The notes under the pieces were generated by a model. It was given only the letters and a program-made list of their open reading frames with translations. It was not told the origin of the DNA and made no database searches. A stretch of 64,000 bases of DNA from the NCBI RefSeq assembly GCF_000225505.1, contig NZ_BACI01000045.1:44138-108137 (forward strand), read 5' to 3'. The DNA comes from Gordonia alkanivorans NBRC 16433 (GTDB lineage: Bacteria; Actinomycetota; Actinomycetes; Mycobacteriales; Mycobacteriaceae). The translations under genes were made by a program, and so were the position numbers. Of this stretch, positions 15,719 to 24,765 are shown piece after piece (within the stretch, counting starts at the first letter, position 1; every line of letters starts with the position of its first letter).

Positions 15719-16759
15719 TCAGTCTACGAAGGAGGCCGGTCCGGTGCCACCCTGTTCGCCCCCGCGCGTCCCGGCGACAAACATCACGATCCGGCGATTC
15801 ACCTCCTCCGGGCGATCGAGGTGGAGGAAGTGTCCGGCGTCCGCGATGACCGCGGCGGCACTGCCGTCGGGCAACACGCCCCGCACGTGGTCGGTGAATC
15901 TCGACTGCATGCAGCCGTCGTCGGCGCCGTGCAGATACAGCGTGCGGCAACGGGGTTCACCCAACCAGGCGTCGCGGAGGTCGGCGTACCGCGGATCGGT
16001 CCGGGGTCGGAGCATCGCGCGGTAGTAGCCCAGGGCGGCAGCGCGATGTGCGCGTGTCGGCAGGGCGGCCACGGCACGGTCGACGTCGAGGTCGTAATTC
16101 GGCCGCGGGGTTCCGGGGCGTCGGATCCGCCAGCGTCGCCACAGCAGGGGGATCAGCCAGTCGAGACTCCGCTCGGGCAGCCACGGCAATTGGTTGAACC
16201 CGATGTACCAGCTCATCGTCGCCTGTCGCGCCAGGAGTCGGACCGCTCCCGGCCCCTCGGCGACCGCGCGCCGGATGGCGGGTATCGGCGGAACAGACAT
16301 CGCGACCACCGCCGAGTACGGGTTGTCCGAACGGTGCGACAGGGCGTTGACCGTCAACGAACCCCAGTCGTGCCCGATGAGTACCGCGTCGGGACCGGCG
16401 CCCACCGCACGGTGGATCTCGCGGGCGTCGTAGGCGAGGGCCGCGACATGAAAGTCCTTGTCCCGCGGGATGTCCGACGGAGCGTACCCACGGGTGAACG
16501 GTGCGACGACGCGATATCCGGCGGCGACGAGTTCGGGCGCGAGGAGACGCCACGTCCACGCCGAATCGGGAAAGCCGTGCAGACACACCGCAACCGGGCC
16601 GTCGACCGGGCCCCACACCAGCGCGTGGAGGGTGATGTGTCCGAGGTCGATGGTCTCGTGTCGCGGGGTATCGGAGTGGTCGTGGGGTTCGGCGTCGTGC
16701 GCGTCTGGTGAGCTGTGGGTCATCGGCGCCAATGTATCGCTCGTATCCGACGACCGCAT
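15719..16759 (-). CDS. Alpha/beta hydrolase, epoxide-hydrolase-like
   Basis: A hydrolase of up to 346 residues. HGFPDSAWTW near residue 60 is the HGxP oxyanion motif. The nucleophile elbow GHDWGS near residue 124 has Asp, as in epoxide hydrolases and haloalkane dehalogenases rather than Ser esterases. The histidine base is in AGHFLHLDRPEEV near residue 310. FTRGYAPSD also fits the epoxide hydrolase class. The start at 16759 is uncertain; an internal ATG at 16723 is equally likely, and neither has a strong ribosome site. Substrate unknown. Confidence 0.8.
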   Translation of the reverse strand: MRSSDTSDTLAPMTHSSPDAHDAEPHDHSDTPRHETIDLGHITLHALVWGPVDGPVAVCLHGFPDSAWTWRLLAPELVAAGYRVVAPFTRGYAPSDIPRDKDFHVAALAYDAREIHRAVGAGPDAVLIGHDWGSLTVNALSHRSDNPYSAVVAMSVPPIPAIRRAVAEGPGAVRLLARQATMSWYIGFNQLPWLPERSLDWLIPLLWRRWRIRRPGTPRPNYDLDVDRAVAALPTRAHRAAALGYYRAMLRPRTDPRYADLRDAWLGEPRCRTLYLHGADDGCMQSRFTDHVRGVLPDGSAAAVIADAGHFLHLDRPEEVNRRIVMFVAGTRGGEQGGTGPASFVD

Positions 16760-16797
16760 CTACTTGCGTGTTCGGGTGCGCGGCGCGCGCCTGGTGT

Positions 16798-18450
16798 TCA
16801 GACCGCGATGCCGGCGAATCCCGACTCGCGGATCTCCCCGTCGACGAGGCGGAAGGTGTGGGATTCCCCGACCTCGGCCGTGAGTGGGCAGTCCGTTCGG
16901 ACGTGAGCGCCACGCGACTCGGTCCGGGCGGTCGCGGCTGCGACGACGGCGGACGCGGTCAGCGTGAGTGCCGCGTCCTCGACCTCGCGCACCGTTGCGG
17001 GGATTCGCCGAGGCGCACTCGCGATCGTCGCCGCCGCGGCTGCCAGTCCGTCGGCGGACCGGCGGAGAGCCACCCGGCGCGACATCGTGTCCTGGAGCAG
17101 GTCGCGGTCGAGGATCGGCGCCGGTCCCGGCGTCGTGACGGGAACCGGGCGCGTCGGCCGCAGGTGACGTCGTCCAACGGCGACCGCTGCGGCACGGCGT
17201 CCCATGACGAGCCCTTCGAGCAGGCTGTTCGACGCCAGCCGGTTGGCCCCGTGCAGGCCGGTCCGCGCGACCTCCCCGGCTGCCAGGAGACCGTCGACGG
17301 CGGTGCGCGCCTCGTCGTCGGTCACCACGCCACCGCAGAGGTAGTGGGCGCCCGGCACGACGGGGATGCGGTTGTCGGCAGGGTCGATACCGGCCGCCCG
17401 GATTCCGGCGCTCACCGTCGGGAATCGCCGCTCGAAGTCGGGCAACCCACTGATGTCGAGGTAGACGCACGGATGCCCGGTCAGCTCGATGGCGGTCTCC
17501 ACGGCGTTCGCGACCACATCGCGTGGTGCGAGGTCGCCCATGGGGTGCACGCCGTCGGTCACCGACCGTCCGTGCACGTCGACGAGTCGACCGCCCTCCC
17601 CTCGCACGGCCTCGCTGATGAGCGTCCGGCGCCCGCGGGCGCCCGGCGTGTAGAGCATCGTCGGGTGGAACTGGATGAACTCGAGGTCGGCGACGTGCGC
17701 ACCCGCCCGCAGCGCCAGCGCGATGCCGTCGCAGGTGGCACCGGACGGGTTGGTCGTCGCCGCGTAGAGATGCCCCGCACCGCCCGTGGCGAGCAGGACG
17801 GTCGGCGCGTCGACCACGCCCCATCGAGCGTTCCGCAGATACGAGACCCCCGCGACCCGGCCGTCGTCGACCCGGATCCCGGTCACGATGGCGTCGTCGA
17901 GAAAGCGGATGCACCGCCCGGGGCCGGCTTCCCGCTGCGCGACGGCGTTGTGGAGCGCTCGCTGGATCGCGGCGCCCGTGGCATCGCCGCCGGCGTGGAT
18001 GATCCGTCGCACCGAATGGCCGCCTTCACGCGTGCGCAGGAGCTCGCCGTCCGCATCGCGATCGAAGTCGGCGCCCCACGCGATCAGCGCGGACACCGAC
18101 GACCATCCGTCGGCCAGGATCGGGCGCGACGCCACGGGGTCGGTGAGGCCGCCGCCCGCGGCGAGCGTGTCGGCGAGGTGCAGATCGATCGAGTCGACGT
18201 CGTCCGGACCGGTCGAGCGGACATCGGGCATGACCACCGCGACGCCGCCCTGGGCGTAGAACGTCGAGGTCGGCTGCTCCCCACGGTCGGGACGCCAGCT
18301 CGGGCCCTTGTTGACCACGACGACCGAGAGTCCGCTCTGCGCAGCGCAGAGTGCGGCGGTCAGGCCCGCGATACCGGCCCCCACCACGACGAGATCGGCA
18401 CGGTCCGCGTCACCCGCGTCCGCCCCCGGTCCGTATGTGGACGTACTCAT
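16798..18450 (-). CDS. nadB: L-aspartate oxidase
   Basis: A 550-residue flavoprotein that oxidises aspartate to iminoaspartate, the first step of NAD synthesis. The FAD loop is LVVVGAGIAGLTAALCAAQSG, then STFYAQGGVAVVM, EFIQFHPTMLY, SEAVRGEGGRLVD, and the C-terminal GLHGANRLASNSLLEGLVMGRRA, all characteristic of NadB over generic succinate dehydrogenase flavoproteins. The ATG at 18450 has AAAGGCGG upstream. Neither nadA nor nadC lies next to it, so it is detached from the usual nadABC operon; it may be a second copy. Confidence 0.88.
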   Translation of the reverse strand: MSTSTYGPGADAGDADRADLVVVGAGIAGLTAALCAAQSGLSVVVVNKGPSWRPDRGEQPTSTFYAQGGVAVVMPDVRSTGPDDVDSIDLHLADTLAAGGGLTDPVASRPILADGWSSVSALIAWGADFDRDADGELLRTREGGHSVRRIIHAGGDATGAAIQRALHNAVAQREAGPGRCIRFLDDAIVTGIRVDDGRVAGVSYLRNARWGVVDAPTVLLATGGAGHLYAATTNPSGATCDGIALALRAGAHVADLEFIQFHPTMLYTPGARGRRTLISEAVRGEGGRLVDVHGRSVTDGVHPMGDLAPRDVVANAVETAIELTGHPCVYLDISGLPDFERRFPTVSAGIRAAGIDPADNRIPVVPGAHYLCGGVVTDDEARTAVDGLLAAGEVARTGLHGANRLASNSLLEGLVMGRRAAAVAVGRRHLRPTRPVPVTTPGPAPILDRDLLQDTMSRRVALRRSADGLAAAAATIASAPRRIPATVREVEDAALTLTASAVVAAATARTESRGAHVRTDCPLTAEVGESHTFRLVDGEIRESGFAGIAV

Positions 18451-18582
18451 GTCATCCGCCTTTCGCCGGTCGTACTGTCTCAACTCCGGCGGGATGTTTT
18501 CGATTCCCAGTCGAAAACCCTACCCCGCAGCTCCCGGCGGCGAAATGTTTGATCGCGCCTGATCGCGGCAACCCCGACCACC

Positions 18583-20118
18583 ATGAAAACCCTCTGGTTC
18601 GACCCGGCGAACGACTCCGATCACGCCGGGCTCCCCGACGTGCGTCCCGAGACCACCCCGTTCGGGACCGTCGACACCTATGACCAGATCGTCGTCGGCG
18701 GGGGCATCACCGGCCTGACCACGGGACTTCTGCTGGCGCGGGCCGGACAGAAGGTCGCCGTCCTCGAAGCCCGCCACATCGGCGCCGCCGCGACCGGCCA
18801 CACCACCGGCAAGCTGTCGCTGCTGCAGGGCACGCGGTTGTCGTCGATCTCGAGTCGGCACGGGAAGCCCGCAGTGCAGGACTACGTCGACGCGAACCTC
18901 GAGGGCCAGGCTTGGCTCCGGCACTACCTCACCCACCGGGGTCTGCAGGTCGACGAGCGTGCGGCGCTGACCTTCGCCGCCACCGCGTCGGGTGCGAAGA
19001 CCGTGGAGAAGGAGTTCGAGGCCTGCCGGGCGCACGACATCCCGGTCGAACACGTCGACGTTCCGGAACTCCCGTTCGACGTCAAGACGGCCATCCGTCT
19101 CGACGGGCAAGCGCAGATCGACCCGATGGTGGTGCTGCGCGCCCTCGCCGACGACCTGCGCGGGCACGGCGGCCACCTGTACGAGGGCGTCCGCGTGCAG
19201 GGCTTGCGCCACGGCACGCCGCACACCCTCACCACCGATGCCGGCGACGTCCGAGCCGAATCGGTCGTGATCGCGACCGGTGTTCCGTTCCTCGATCGCG
19301 CCGGGTTCTTCGCGCGGGTGCATCCGCAGCGCTCGTACGCGGCGGCGTTCACCGTCGACGAGGAGATCCCGCGCGAGATGTATCTCGGCGCCGACAATCC
19401 ATCGGTCTCGCTGCGGACCGCGACCCGACCGGGCTACGACGGCGAGCTGCTGATGGTCGGCGGCTTCGGACACGAGGTGGGCCGCACGAAATCCGAACGG
19501 CAGCATGCCCTGGACATGATCGCGTGGACCGAGAAGCATTTCCCCACCGCCCGCATGGTGGCGCGATGGTCGGCGCAGGATTACACGACGATCGACGAAT
19601 TGCCCTACGTCGGACCACTTCTCCCCGGCATGGAGAGCGTTCAGGTCGCCACCGGGTTCGCCAAGTGGGGGCTCACCAACGGCGTCGCGGCGGCGTTGTC
19701 GATGACCGGGCGCATCCTCGGTTCGGAACCCCACTGGTCCAAGACCGTTCGCCCCTGGCGCTCCTCCGAGATCACCAAGCCCGGATCACTGGCGTCGGCA
19801 GCATCGGCCAACGCGCAGGTGGCGGCCTACATGGTGGGCGGCTACCTCGGCCTGCTGAAACCGGCGAACTCCTCACCCGCCGAGGGCGACGGCAGCGTCG
19901 GGCATTCCGGGGCCTCACCGAAGGGCGTGTGCACCGTGGCGGGCCAGACGCAGTCCGTCGCACCGCTGTGCACCCATCTGTACGGCGTGCTGCGCTGGAA
20001 CGACGCCGAGCAGTCCTGGGACTGTCCGCTGCACGGCTCTCGGTTCAGTCATTCTGGCGAGGTACTCGAAGGTCCTGCGACTCGAAAGCTGTTCTCGCAG
20101 GACTCCTCCGACAGCTGA
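18583..20118 (+). CDS. FAD-dependent oxidoreductase fused to a C-terminal Rieske [2Fe-2S] domain
   Basis: A 511-residue two-domain protein. The N-terminal DAO-type flavoprotein has IVVGGGITGLTTGLLLARAGQK near residue 32 and ends with the FAD segment MESVQVATGFAKWGLTNGVAAA. The C-terminal 70 residues form a Rieske domain with Cys463, His465, Cys481 and His484 in CTHLYGVL and CPLHGSRF. Such proteins, found in Bacillus and actinobacteria, are thought to pass electrons between the flavin and the cluster, with unknown substrate. It is divergent from nadB and convergent with the SDR at 20130. Confidence 0.9.
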   Translation: MKTLWFDPANDSDHAGLPDVRPETTPFGTVDTYDQIVVGGGITGLTTGLLLARAGQKVAVLEARHIGAAATGHTTGKLSLLQGTRLSSISSRHGKPAVQDYVDANLEGQAWLRHYLTHRGLQVDERAALTFAATASGAKTVEKEFEACRAHDIPVEHVDVPELPFDVKTAIRLDGQAQIDPMVVLRALADDLRGHGGHLYEGVRVQGLRHGTPHTLTTDAGDVRAESVVIATGVPFLDRAGFFARVHPQRSYAAAFTVDEEIPREMYLGADNPSVSLRTATRPGYDGELLMVGGFGHEVGRTKSERQHALDMIAWTEKHFPTARMVARWSAQDYTTIDELPYVGPLLPGMESVQVATGFAKWGLTNGVAAALSMTGRILGSEPHWSKTVRPWRSSEITKPGSLASAASANAQVAAYMVGGYLGLLKPANSSPAEGDGSVGHSGASPKGVCTVAGQTQSVAPLCTHLYGVLRWNDAEQSWDCPLHGSRFSHSGEVLEGPATRKLFSQDSSDS

Positions 20119-20129
20119 TCCGCAGCACG

Positions 20130-21026
20130 TCACCGCGCGCCGAGAATCCGCTGGAACGCCGGTCCGGTCACCGTCGCGACGGGGCGTTGCAGAGCGCCGG
20201 CCAGCAGTCGGACGCCCAGGTCGAGGACCCGTGCGTCGATCCCGACGAGGATTCGGTCGCGGTCGCCCAGCACCCCCGCGAGGATCGCGGTCGCCGCGGC
20301 GTCGGGGTGGGCACCTGGCAGTCGCCGGTCGAATCCCTTGGTGACGTACTCTCGCACCGCCGGGTCCACGTACCGGGCCCGCCGGGCGATCGCAGTGTGC
20401 ACGACCCCCGGGCACACGATATGGATACGGGCTCGGGAGTCGTTCGCGCGCAACTGTTTCTGCATGCTCTCCGAGAACCCGCGAGCAGCGAACTTCGACG
20501 CCGAGTACGCGGACTGCGCGGGGGACCCCATCAACCCGAATGCGCTCGAGGTGTTCACGATTCGTCCACCAACGGCATCGACATACGGGAGAAACGCTCG
20601 CGTACCGTTCACCACGCCACCGAAGTTGACGGCCATGATCCGCCGTGCGTAGTCGTCGTCCTCGTCGAGGACCGACGCGACCATGGTAATGCCGGCGTTG
20701 TTGAACACCAGCGCGGGTGCACCGTGCCGTCGCGTCACCTCGTCGGCGTAGGCGGTGACAGCCACGGCGTCGGCGACATCCACCTCGGTGGCGTCCGGTT
20801 CCACCCCATGGCGTGCCACCGATCTCGCGGTCTCGGCGAGGGCCCGCATGTCCACGTCACTGATCAGCACCGGAATCCCCGCCGCGGCCACCCTGTTCGC
20901 CAGCGATCGACCCATGCCCGAGCCGGCGCCGGTGATGACGGCGCTCCGCCCCGCACACAACCGGCGGAGGCGTTCGTCGGTGACTCGCGGATGCCACACG
21001 TGGCCCAGATTCAGGGAGATCTTCAC
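20130..21026 (-). CDS. Short-chain dehydrogenase/reductase
   Basis: A 298-residue classical SDR. The cofactor loop TGAGSGMGRSLA lies near residue 33, and the Asp in ISDVDMRAL suggests NAD(H) preference. NNAG is at about residue 110 and the catalytic YSASK near residue 170, preceded by the catalytic Ser in NTSSAFG. The extra N-terminal 25 residues and the long tail (LGVRLLAGALQRPV) suggest membrane association, as in hydroxysteroid or retinol dehydrogenase-like SDRs of mycobacteria. Substrate unknown. It is divergent from the desaturase-like gene. Confidence 0.85.
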   Translation of the reverse strand: MKISLNLGHVWHPRVTDERLRRLCAGRSAVITGAGSGMGRSLANRVAAAGIPVLISDVDMRALAETARSVARHGVEPDATEVDVADAVAVTAYADEVTRRHGAPALVFNNAGITMVASVLDEDDDYARRIMAVNFGGVVNGTRAFLPYVDAVGGRIVNTSSAFGLMGSPAQSAYSASKFAARGFSESMQKQLRANDSRARIHIVCPGVVHTAIARRARYVDPAVREYVTKGFDRRLPGAHPDAAATAILAGVLGDRDRILVGIDARVLDLGVRLLAGALQRPVATVTGPAFQRILGAR

Positions 21027-21150
21027 CGTTTCGGACTACCCGCGCGGTCACGTCCTACACCTTCGCGCCGCGTTTGCCACGCGACCGGACGGGTATCCCT
21101 TCCACCCATGGGCCGGACGGCCCGCGTAGCAGCGAAGGGAGTTGGGGCGA

Positions 21151-22743
21151 GTGTCGGACGCGGTCGTGGTCGGCGCCGGACACGGGCTCATCTCCGCCAT
21201 CAGGCTGGCCGACGCCGGCTGGGACGTCACGGTCCTCGAAGCCGCCCCCGAGGTCGGCGGCGCGATCAAGAGTGCCGAGCTGACCCCCGGTTATGTCACC
21301 GATCTGTTCAGCGCTTTCTATCCTCTTGCGGTCGCCTCCCCCGTGTTCACCGACCTCGCACTCGACGAACACGGCCTGAAGTGGAGCCGGGCACCGCTGG
21401 CGTTCGGCCACCCGGCCGGCCCCGAGGACGACGACGCCCCGGTCATCCACCCCGACGCCGCCGACACCGCAGCCCACCTTGCCACCTTCGACCGCCGCGA
21501 CGGCCAGGCCTGGCTCGATCTGGTCGGTCAATGGGAGACGCTCCGACCCGCCATCCTCAACACCCTCTTCGGGCCGTTTCCGCCGGTTCGCGCGGTCCTG
21601 TCCCTCCTGCGCTCGATCGGCACCGCGGAAGCACTGCGTCTCGCGCGGTTCCTGGTGCTCCCGGCCGACCAGATGGTGCGAGAGCTCTTCCGCAGCGAGA
21701 AGGCCGGATTACTCATCCTGGGCAACGCATTGCATGCCGACATCCCCCTTCACGCACCGGGGAGCGGCGTGATGGGATACCTGCTGACCATGTTGGGTCA
21801 GGACACCGGATACCCGGTTCCAGTCGGTGGGGCGAGCGCCCTCTCGGCCGCACTCCGGCGTCGCGCAGAGAGTGCTGGTGCACAGATACATTGCGGCAGC
21901 CGAGTCTCCTGGATCGATGTCCGGGGCGGCCGGGCGGTCGGCGTCGTCGACCGCGGCGGACGGCGGTGGAAGGCCGATCGGGCCGTCCTCGCCGACGTCT
22001 CGGCATCTGCGCTCTACACAGAACTGCTCTCGCCAGCCGACGTGCCAGCGCGGGTGCTCGACGACCTCCAGCGGTTCGTCTGGGACACCCCGGTCGTGAA
22101 GGTGAACTATGCGATCGACGGGAAGATCCCCTGGCGCAGCTCGAATCTGACCGGAGCGGGGACCGTGCATCTCGGGGCGGACGCACGCAACATCGCCTAC
22201 TCCACCGCCGACATCGAGACCGGCAACATCCCGGAACACCCGTTCCTGCTGTTCGGTCAGATGACGACGGCTGACGCGGGGAGGTCGCCTACCGGCACCG
22301 AGAGCGCGTGGTCTTACAGCCATCTCCCCCGTGGCGTCACCGACGACGAGGCCGCTCGACTCCTCGCCGCTCGAATGGACGAGGTCCTCGAGGAACACGC
22401 TCCGGGTGTCTCGGACATGATGGTCGGCCGCCACGTGCAGACCCCACACGACCTGCAGACCGCCAACGCGAACCTCGTTCACGGGACGGTGAACGGCGGT
22501 ACGGCACAACTGTTCCAGCAGTTGGTCTTCCGGCCGACGCCGAACCTCGGTGGCGCCACGACCCCCGTGGACCGCCTATACCTCGCGGGGTCAGCCGCAC
22601 ATCCCGGAGGCGGAGTCCACGGCGCCTGCGGCAGCAACGCCGCCCGCGCCGCCCTCGCCTCTGACGGCCTGCGCGGGCTACCACGACGGACGTTGAGCCG
22701 CACCATCAGCAGACACCTCACCAAGTCCCGAGACAAAGACTGA
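21151..22743 (+). CDS. Phytoene-desaturase-like NAD(P)/FAD-dependent oxidoreductase
   Basis: A 530-residue flavoprotein of the CrtI/amine-oxidase group. It begins directly with AVVVGAGHGLISAIRLADAGWDVTVLEAAPEVGG and ends with the carotenoid-desaturase-type segment LYLAGSAAHPGGGVHGACGSNAA. I chose the GTG at 21151 because AAGGGAG lies nine bases upstream; a TTG at 21142 would touch that site. Many such genes in mycolata are not in carotenoid clusters and their substrates are unknown, possibly lipid double bonds. The SRPBCC gene begins 14 bp downstream, so the two form an operon. Confidence 0.85.
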   Translation: MSDAVVVGAGHGLISAIRLADAGWDVTVLEAAPEVGGAIKSAELTPGYVTDLFSAFYPLAVASPVFTDLALDEHGLKWSRAPLAFGHPAGPEDDDAPVIHPDAADTAAHLATFDRRDGQAWLDLVGQWETLRPAILNTLFGPFPPVRAVLSLLRSIGTAEALRLARFLVLPADQMVRELFRSEKAGLLILGNALHADIPLHAPGSGVMGYLLTMLGQDTGYPVPVGGASALSAALRRRAESAGAQIHCGSRVSWIDVRGGRAVGVVDRGGRRWKADRAVLADVSASALYTELLSPADVPARVLDDLQRFVWDTPVVKVNYAIDGKIPWRSSNLTGAGTVHLGADARNIAYSTADIETGNIPEHPFLLFGQMTTADAGRSPTGTESAWSYSHLPRGVTDDEAARLLAARMDEVLEEHAPGVSDMMVGRHVQTPHDLQTANANLVHGTVNGGTAQLFQQLVFRPTPNLGGATTPVDRLYLAGSAAHPGGGVHGACGSNAARAALASDGLRGLPRRTLSRTISRHLTKSRDKD

Positions 22744-22757
22744 ACGGAGAACATTCC

Positions 22758-23192
22758 ATGAATCGCGTCGAACGCCACACATCCGCAACTCCCGCACAGG
22801 TCTGGTCGGTGCTGTCCAACGGTTGGCTCTACGCCTCCTGGGTGGTCGGCGCATCACGCATCCGCGACGTCGATGCCAACTGGCCTCAGGCCGGGTCGAG
22901 GATCCACCACTCGGTGGGTGTCTGGCCGGCGCTGCTCAACGACGAGACCACGTCGTGCGAATCCAAGGCCGGGCTGCTGGAGCTCTCCGCCGCCGGCTGG
23001 CCCTTCGGTCGCGCCCGCATCCGGATGACGATCGAGAAGGACGGCAACGGCTCGATCATCGGTATGGAAGAGTTCGTCGAGACCGCACCACTGAAATGGA
23101 TTCCGCCGGTTGTGCAGCAGACGGTCATGTCTCCCCGGCTGAACGAGTGTCTGACCCGTCTGGCAATGCTCGCCGAGCGCCAACCCAGCTGA
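22758..23192 (+). CDS. SRPBCC-family lipid-binding-like protein
   Basis: A 144-residue START/Bet v1-type helix-grip protein: RVERHTSATPAQVWSVLSNGWLYASWVVG at the start is the polyketide cyclase/SRPBCC pattern, and the C-terminal helix is NECLTRLAMLAER. CGGAGAA precedes the ATG. These proteins bind hydrophobic ligands. Its place 14 bp after the desaturase-like gene suggests that it handles the same substrate, which is an inference from operon structure only. Confidence 0.85.
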   Translation: MNRVERHTSATPAQVWSVLSNGWLYASWVVGASRIRDVDANWPQAGSRIHHSVGVWPALLNDETTSCESKAGLLELSAAGWPFGRARIRMTIEKDGNGSIIGMEEFVETAPLKWIPPVVQQTVMSPRLNECLTRLAMLAERQPS

Positions 23193-23246
23193 CCTTCCCC
23201 GCCGTTCGCGGGTAACCGTCTACATGGCGTCTGCGCCCTTCGATTA

Positions 23247-24725
23247 TCAGGAAGGGCGGCACACGACCTTGATGGTGTCCAGATCGTCGTCTGCGGCATC
23301 GGGCAGGTTCATCCCTGCGTTCTTGCCGGTCCGCAGGTACTCGACCACCGCATCGTTCAGCACCTCGCCCGGGACCACCACCGGGATGCCGGGGGGATAC
23401 GGCGTGATCTGTTCGGCGGCAACATGTCCCGGCGCGTCGTCGAGTGGTACCCGCTCGGTGTCTCCGAAGAACGCATCCCGCGGGAGCATCCTTGTCTCCA
23501 GCTGCAGCTCCTCCGGAGTCGGTTGGTGGATCGCCGGAGGATGATCGAAAGATCCTGCGGCGGAAGCGAGGTCGCTCAGCGCGGTGAGCAACCGATCCGC
23601 GGTGTCCTCGTCGTCCGCGTGTGAGATGGTGGCGAGGATACGGCGGTGGTCACTCATTCCGACGTCGACGCAGTGGTGCGCTCGGAGCCAGTCCGCACAC
23701 TGATAGCCGCTGGCCCCGAGATCTCGGACGTCGATGAGGACCTGCATCTCGTCGAGATCGTGACTGGCCTCCTCGTGGAGCAGTTCGTCGTGCATCACGA
23801 TCAGACCCTCCATCTCGTCGACGCTCCGTCGTATGTGTCGGGCCAACTCCAATCCACCACCGAAGATTTCGCGACCCGATTCGACCATGTTCCGGCGCCA
23901 ACCGTCGAGCGCGGCGTAAATCGGGACACTCGGGCTCGTGGTCATGAGCAGGTCTGCACACTGGGACAGCCGGGAGCGGTCGATCAGGTCCCCCTGTACG
24001 TGGAACACCGACCCCTGTTCGAATCCCGCGCCCATCTTGTGAACGCTGACGACGCACAGGTCGGCTCCGGCATACATTGCCCACGTAGGCAGCTCGTCGT
24101 GGAACGGCAGGTGCGCACCCCACGCCTCGTCGACGATCAAGGGCTTGCCGTACTCGTGACACACGTCGGCGATCGCCCGGATGTCCGCGCAGGTGCCGTA
24201 CGGCGTCGGACTGACGATGAGGAGGCCGGCGGCCTGCGGATCCGTCTCCCACGCCTTGCGTACCTCCTCGGGCGACGGCGGATGCGTCAGGTGGAGATTC
24301 TCGTCCCAGCGCGGGCGCACCCACCGTGGACGAAGGCCGGAGAAGATCAACCCGGCGACGATCGACTTGTGCGCGTCCCGGGTGATGAGCAGTTCACCGC
24401 CTTCACCGCCGGCCACCGCCATCATCGCTGCCTTCACCGACAACGAACTGCCGCAGGTGGAGAAGAATGCCAGTTCGGCTCCGACGGCATCCGCCATCAG
24501 CTCTTCGGCGTCGGACAAGTAGGCGTTGGACATCCGCCTGTCGTCGAGGCCGCCGGACGCGAGGACATCCGATTCGAACGCGGCCGCTCCGATCGTGGTA
24601 CGGGTGCGCTCGTCGACGCCTCTCCCCTGCCGGTGGCCGGGCGGCGTGTAGCCGTATCGGTTGTTGCGACGGTACTTGTCGAGCGCTTCCAGGAGCGGAG
24701 CTCGAGATTGATCCAGAGACGGCAT
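23247..24725 (-). CDS. Orn/Lys/Arg decarboxylase-family PLP enzyme
   Basis: A 492-residue PLP enzyme of fold type I. NRYGYTPPGHRQGRG near residue 22 is the family's N-terminal signature, FFSTCGSSLSVKAAMMA the phosphate-binding region, IVDEAWGAHLPFH the cofactor Asp motif, and Lys230 in SVHKMGAG the Schiff-base lysine. The C-terminal domain has AAEQITPYPPGIPVVVPGE. Length and motifs fit the short (SpeA/YaaO-like) decarboxylases that act on arginine, lysine or ornithine. It lies 40 bp downstream of a frameshifted membrane gene on the same strand. Confidence 0.88.
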   Translation of the reverse strand: MPSLDQSRAPLLEALDKYRRNNRYGYTPPGHRQGRGVDERTRTTIGAAAFESDVLASGGLDDRRMSNAYLSDAEELMADAVGAELAFFSTCGSSLSVKAAMMAVAGGEGGELLITRDAHKSIVAGLIFSGLRPRWVRPRWDENLHLTHPPSPEEVRKAWETDPQAAGLLIVSPTPYGTCADIRAIADVCHEYGKPLIVDEAWGAHLPFHDELPTWAMYAGADLCVVSVHKMGAGFEQGSVFHVQGDLIDRSRLSQCADLLMTTSPSVPIYAALDGWRRNMVESGREIFGGGLELARHIRRSVDEMEGLIVMHDELLHEEASHDLDEMQVLIDVRDLGASGYQCADWLRAHHCVDVGMSDHRRILATISHADDEDTADRLLTALSDLASAAGSFDHPPAIHQPTPEELQLETRMLPRDAFFGDTERVPLDDAPGHVAAEQITPYPPGIPVVVPGEVLNDAVVEYLRTGKNAGMNLPDAADDDLDTIKVVCRPS

Positions 24726-24765
24726 GTCGGACTCCGATCAGTTTGTGGCAGCACGATGCTGCGGG

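Noticed and set aside
18912..22274. An open frame of 1120 codons on the + strand
   Set aside because: It crosses two + strand genes and one minus strand gene in another frame, its product is Arg/Pro/Gly-rich with no motif, and high GC content makes such open frames common here.
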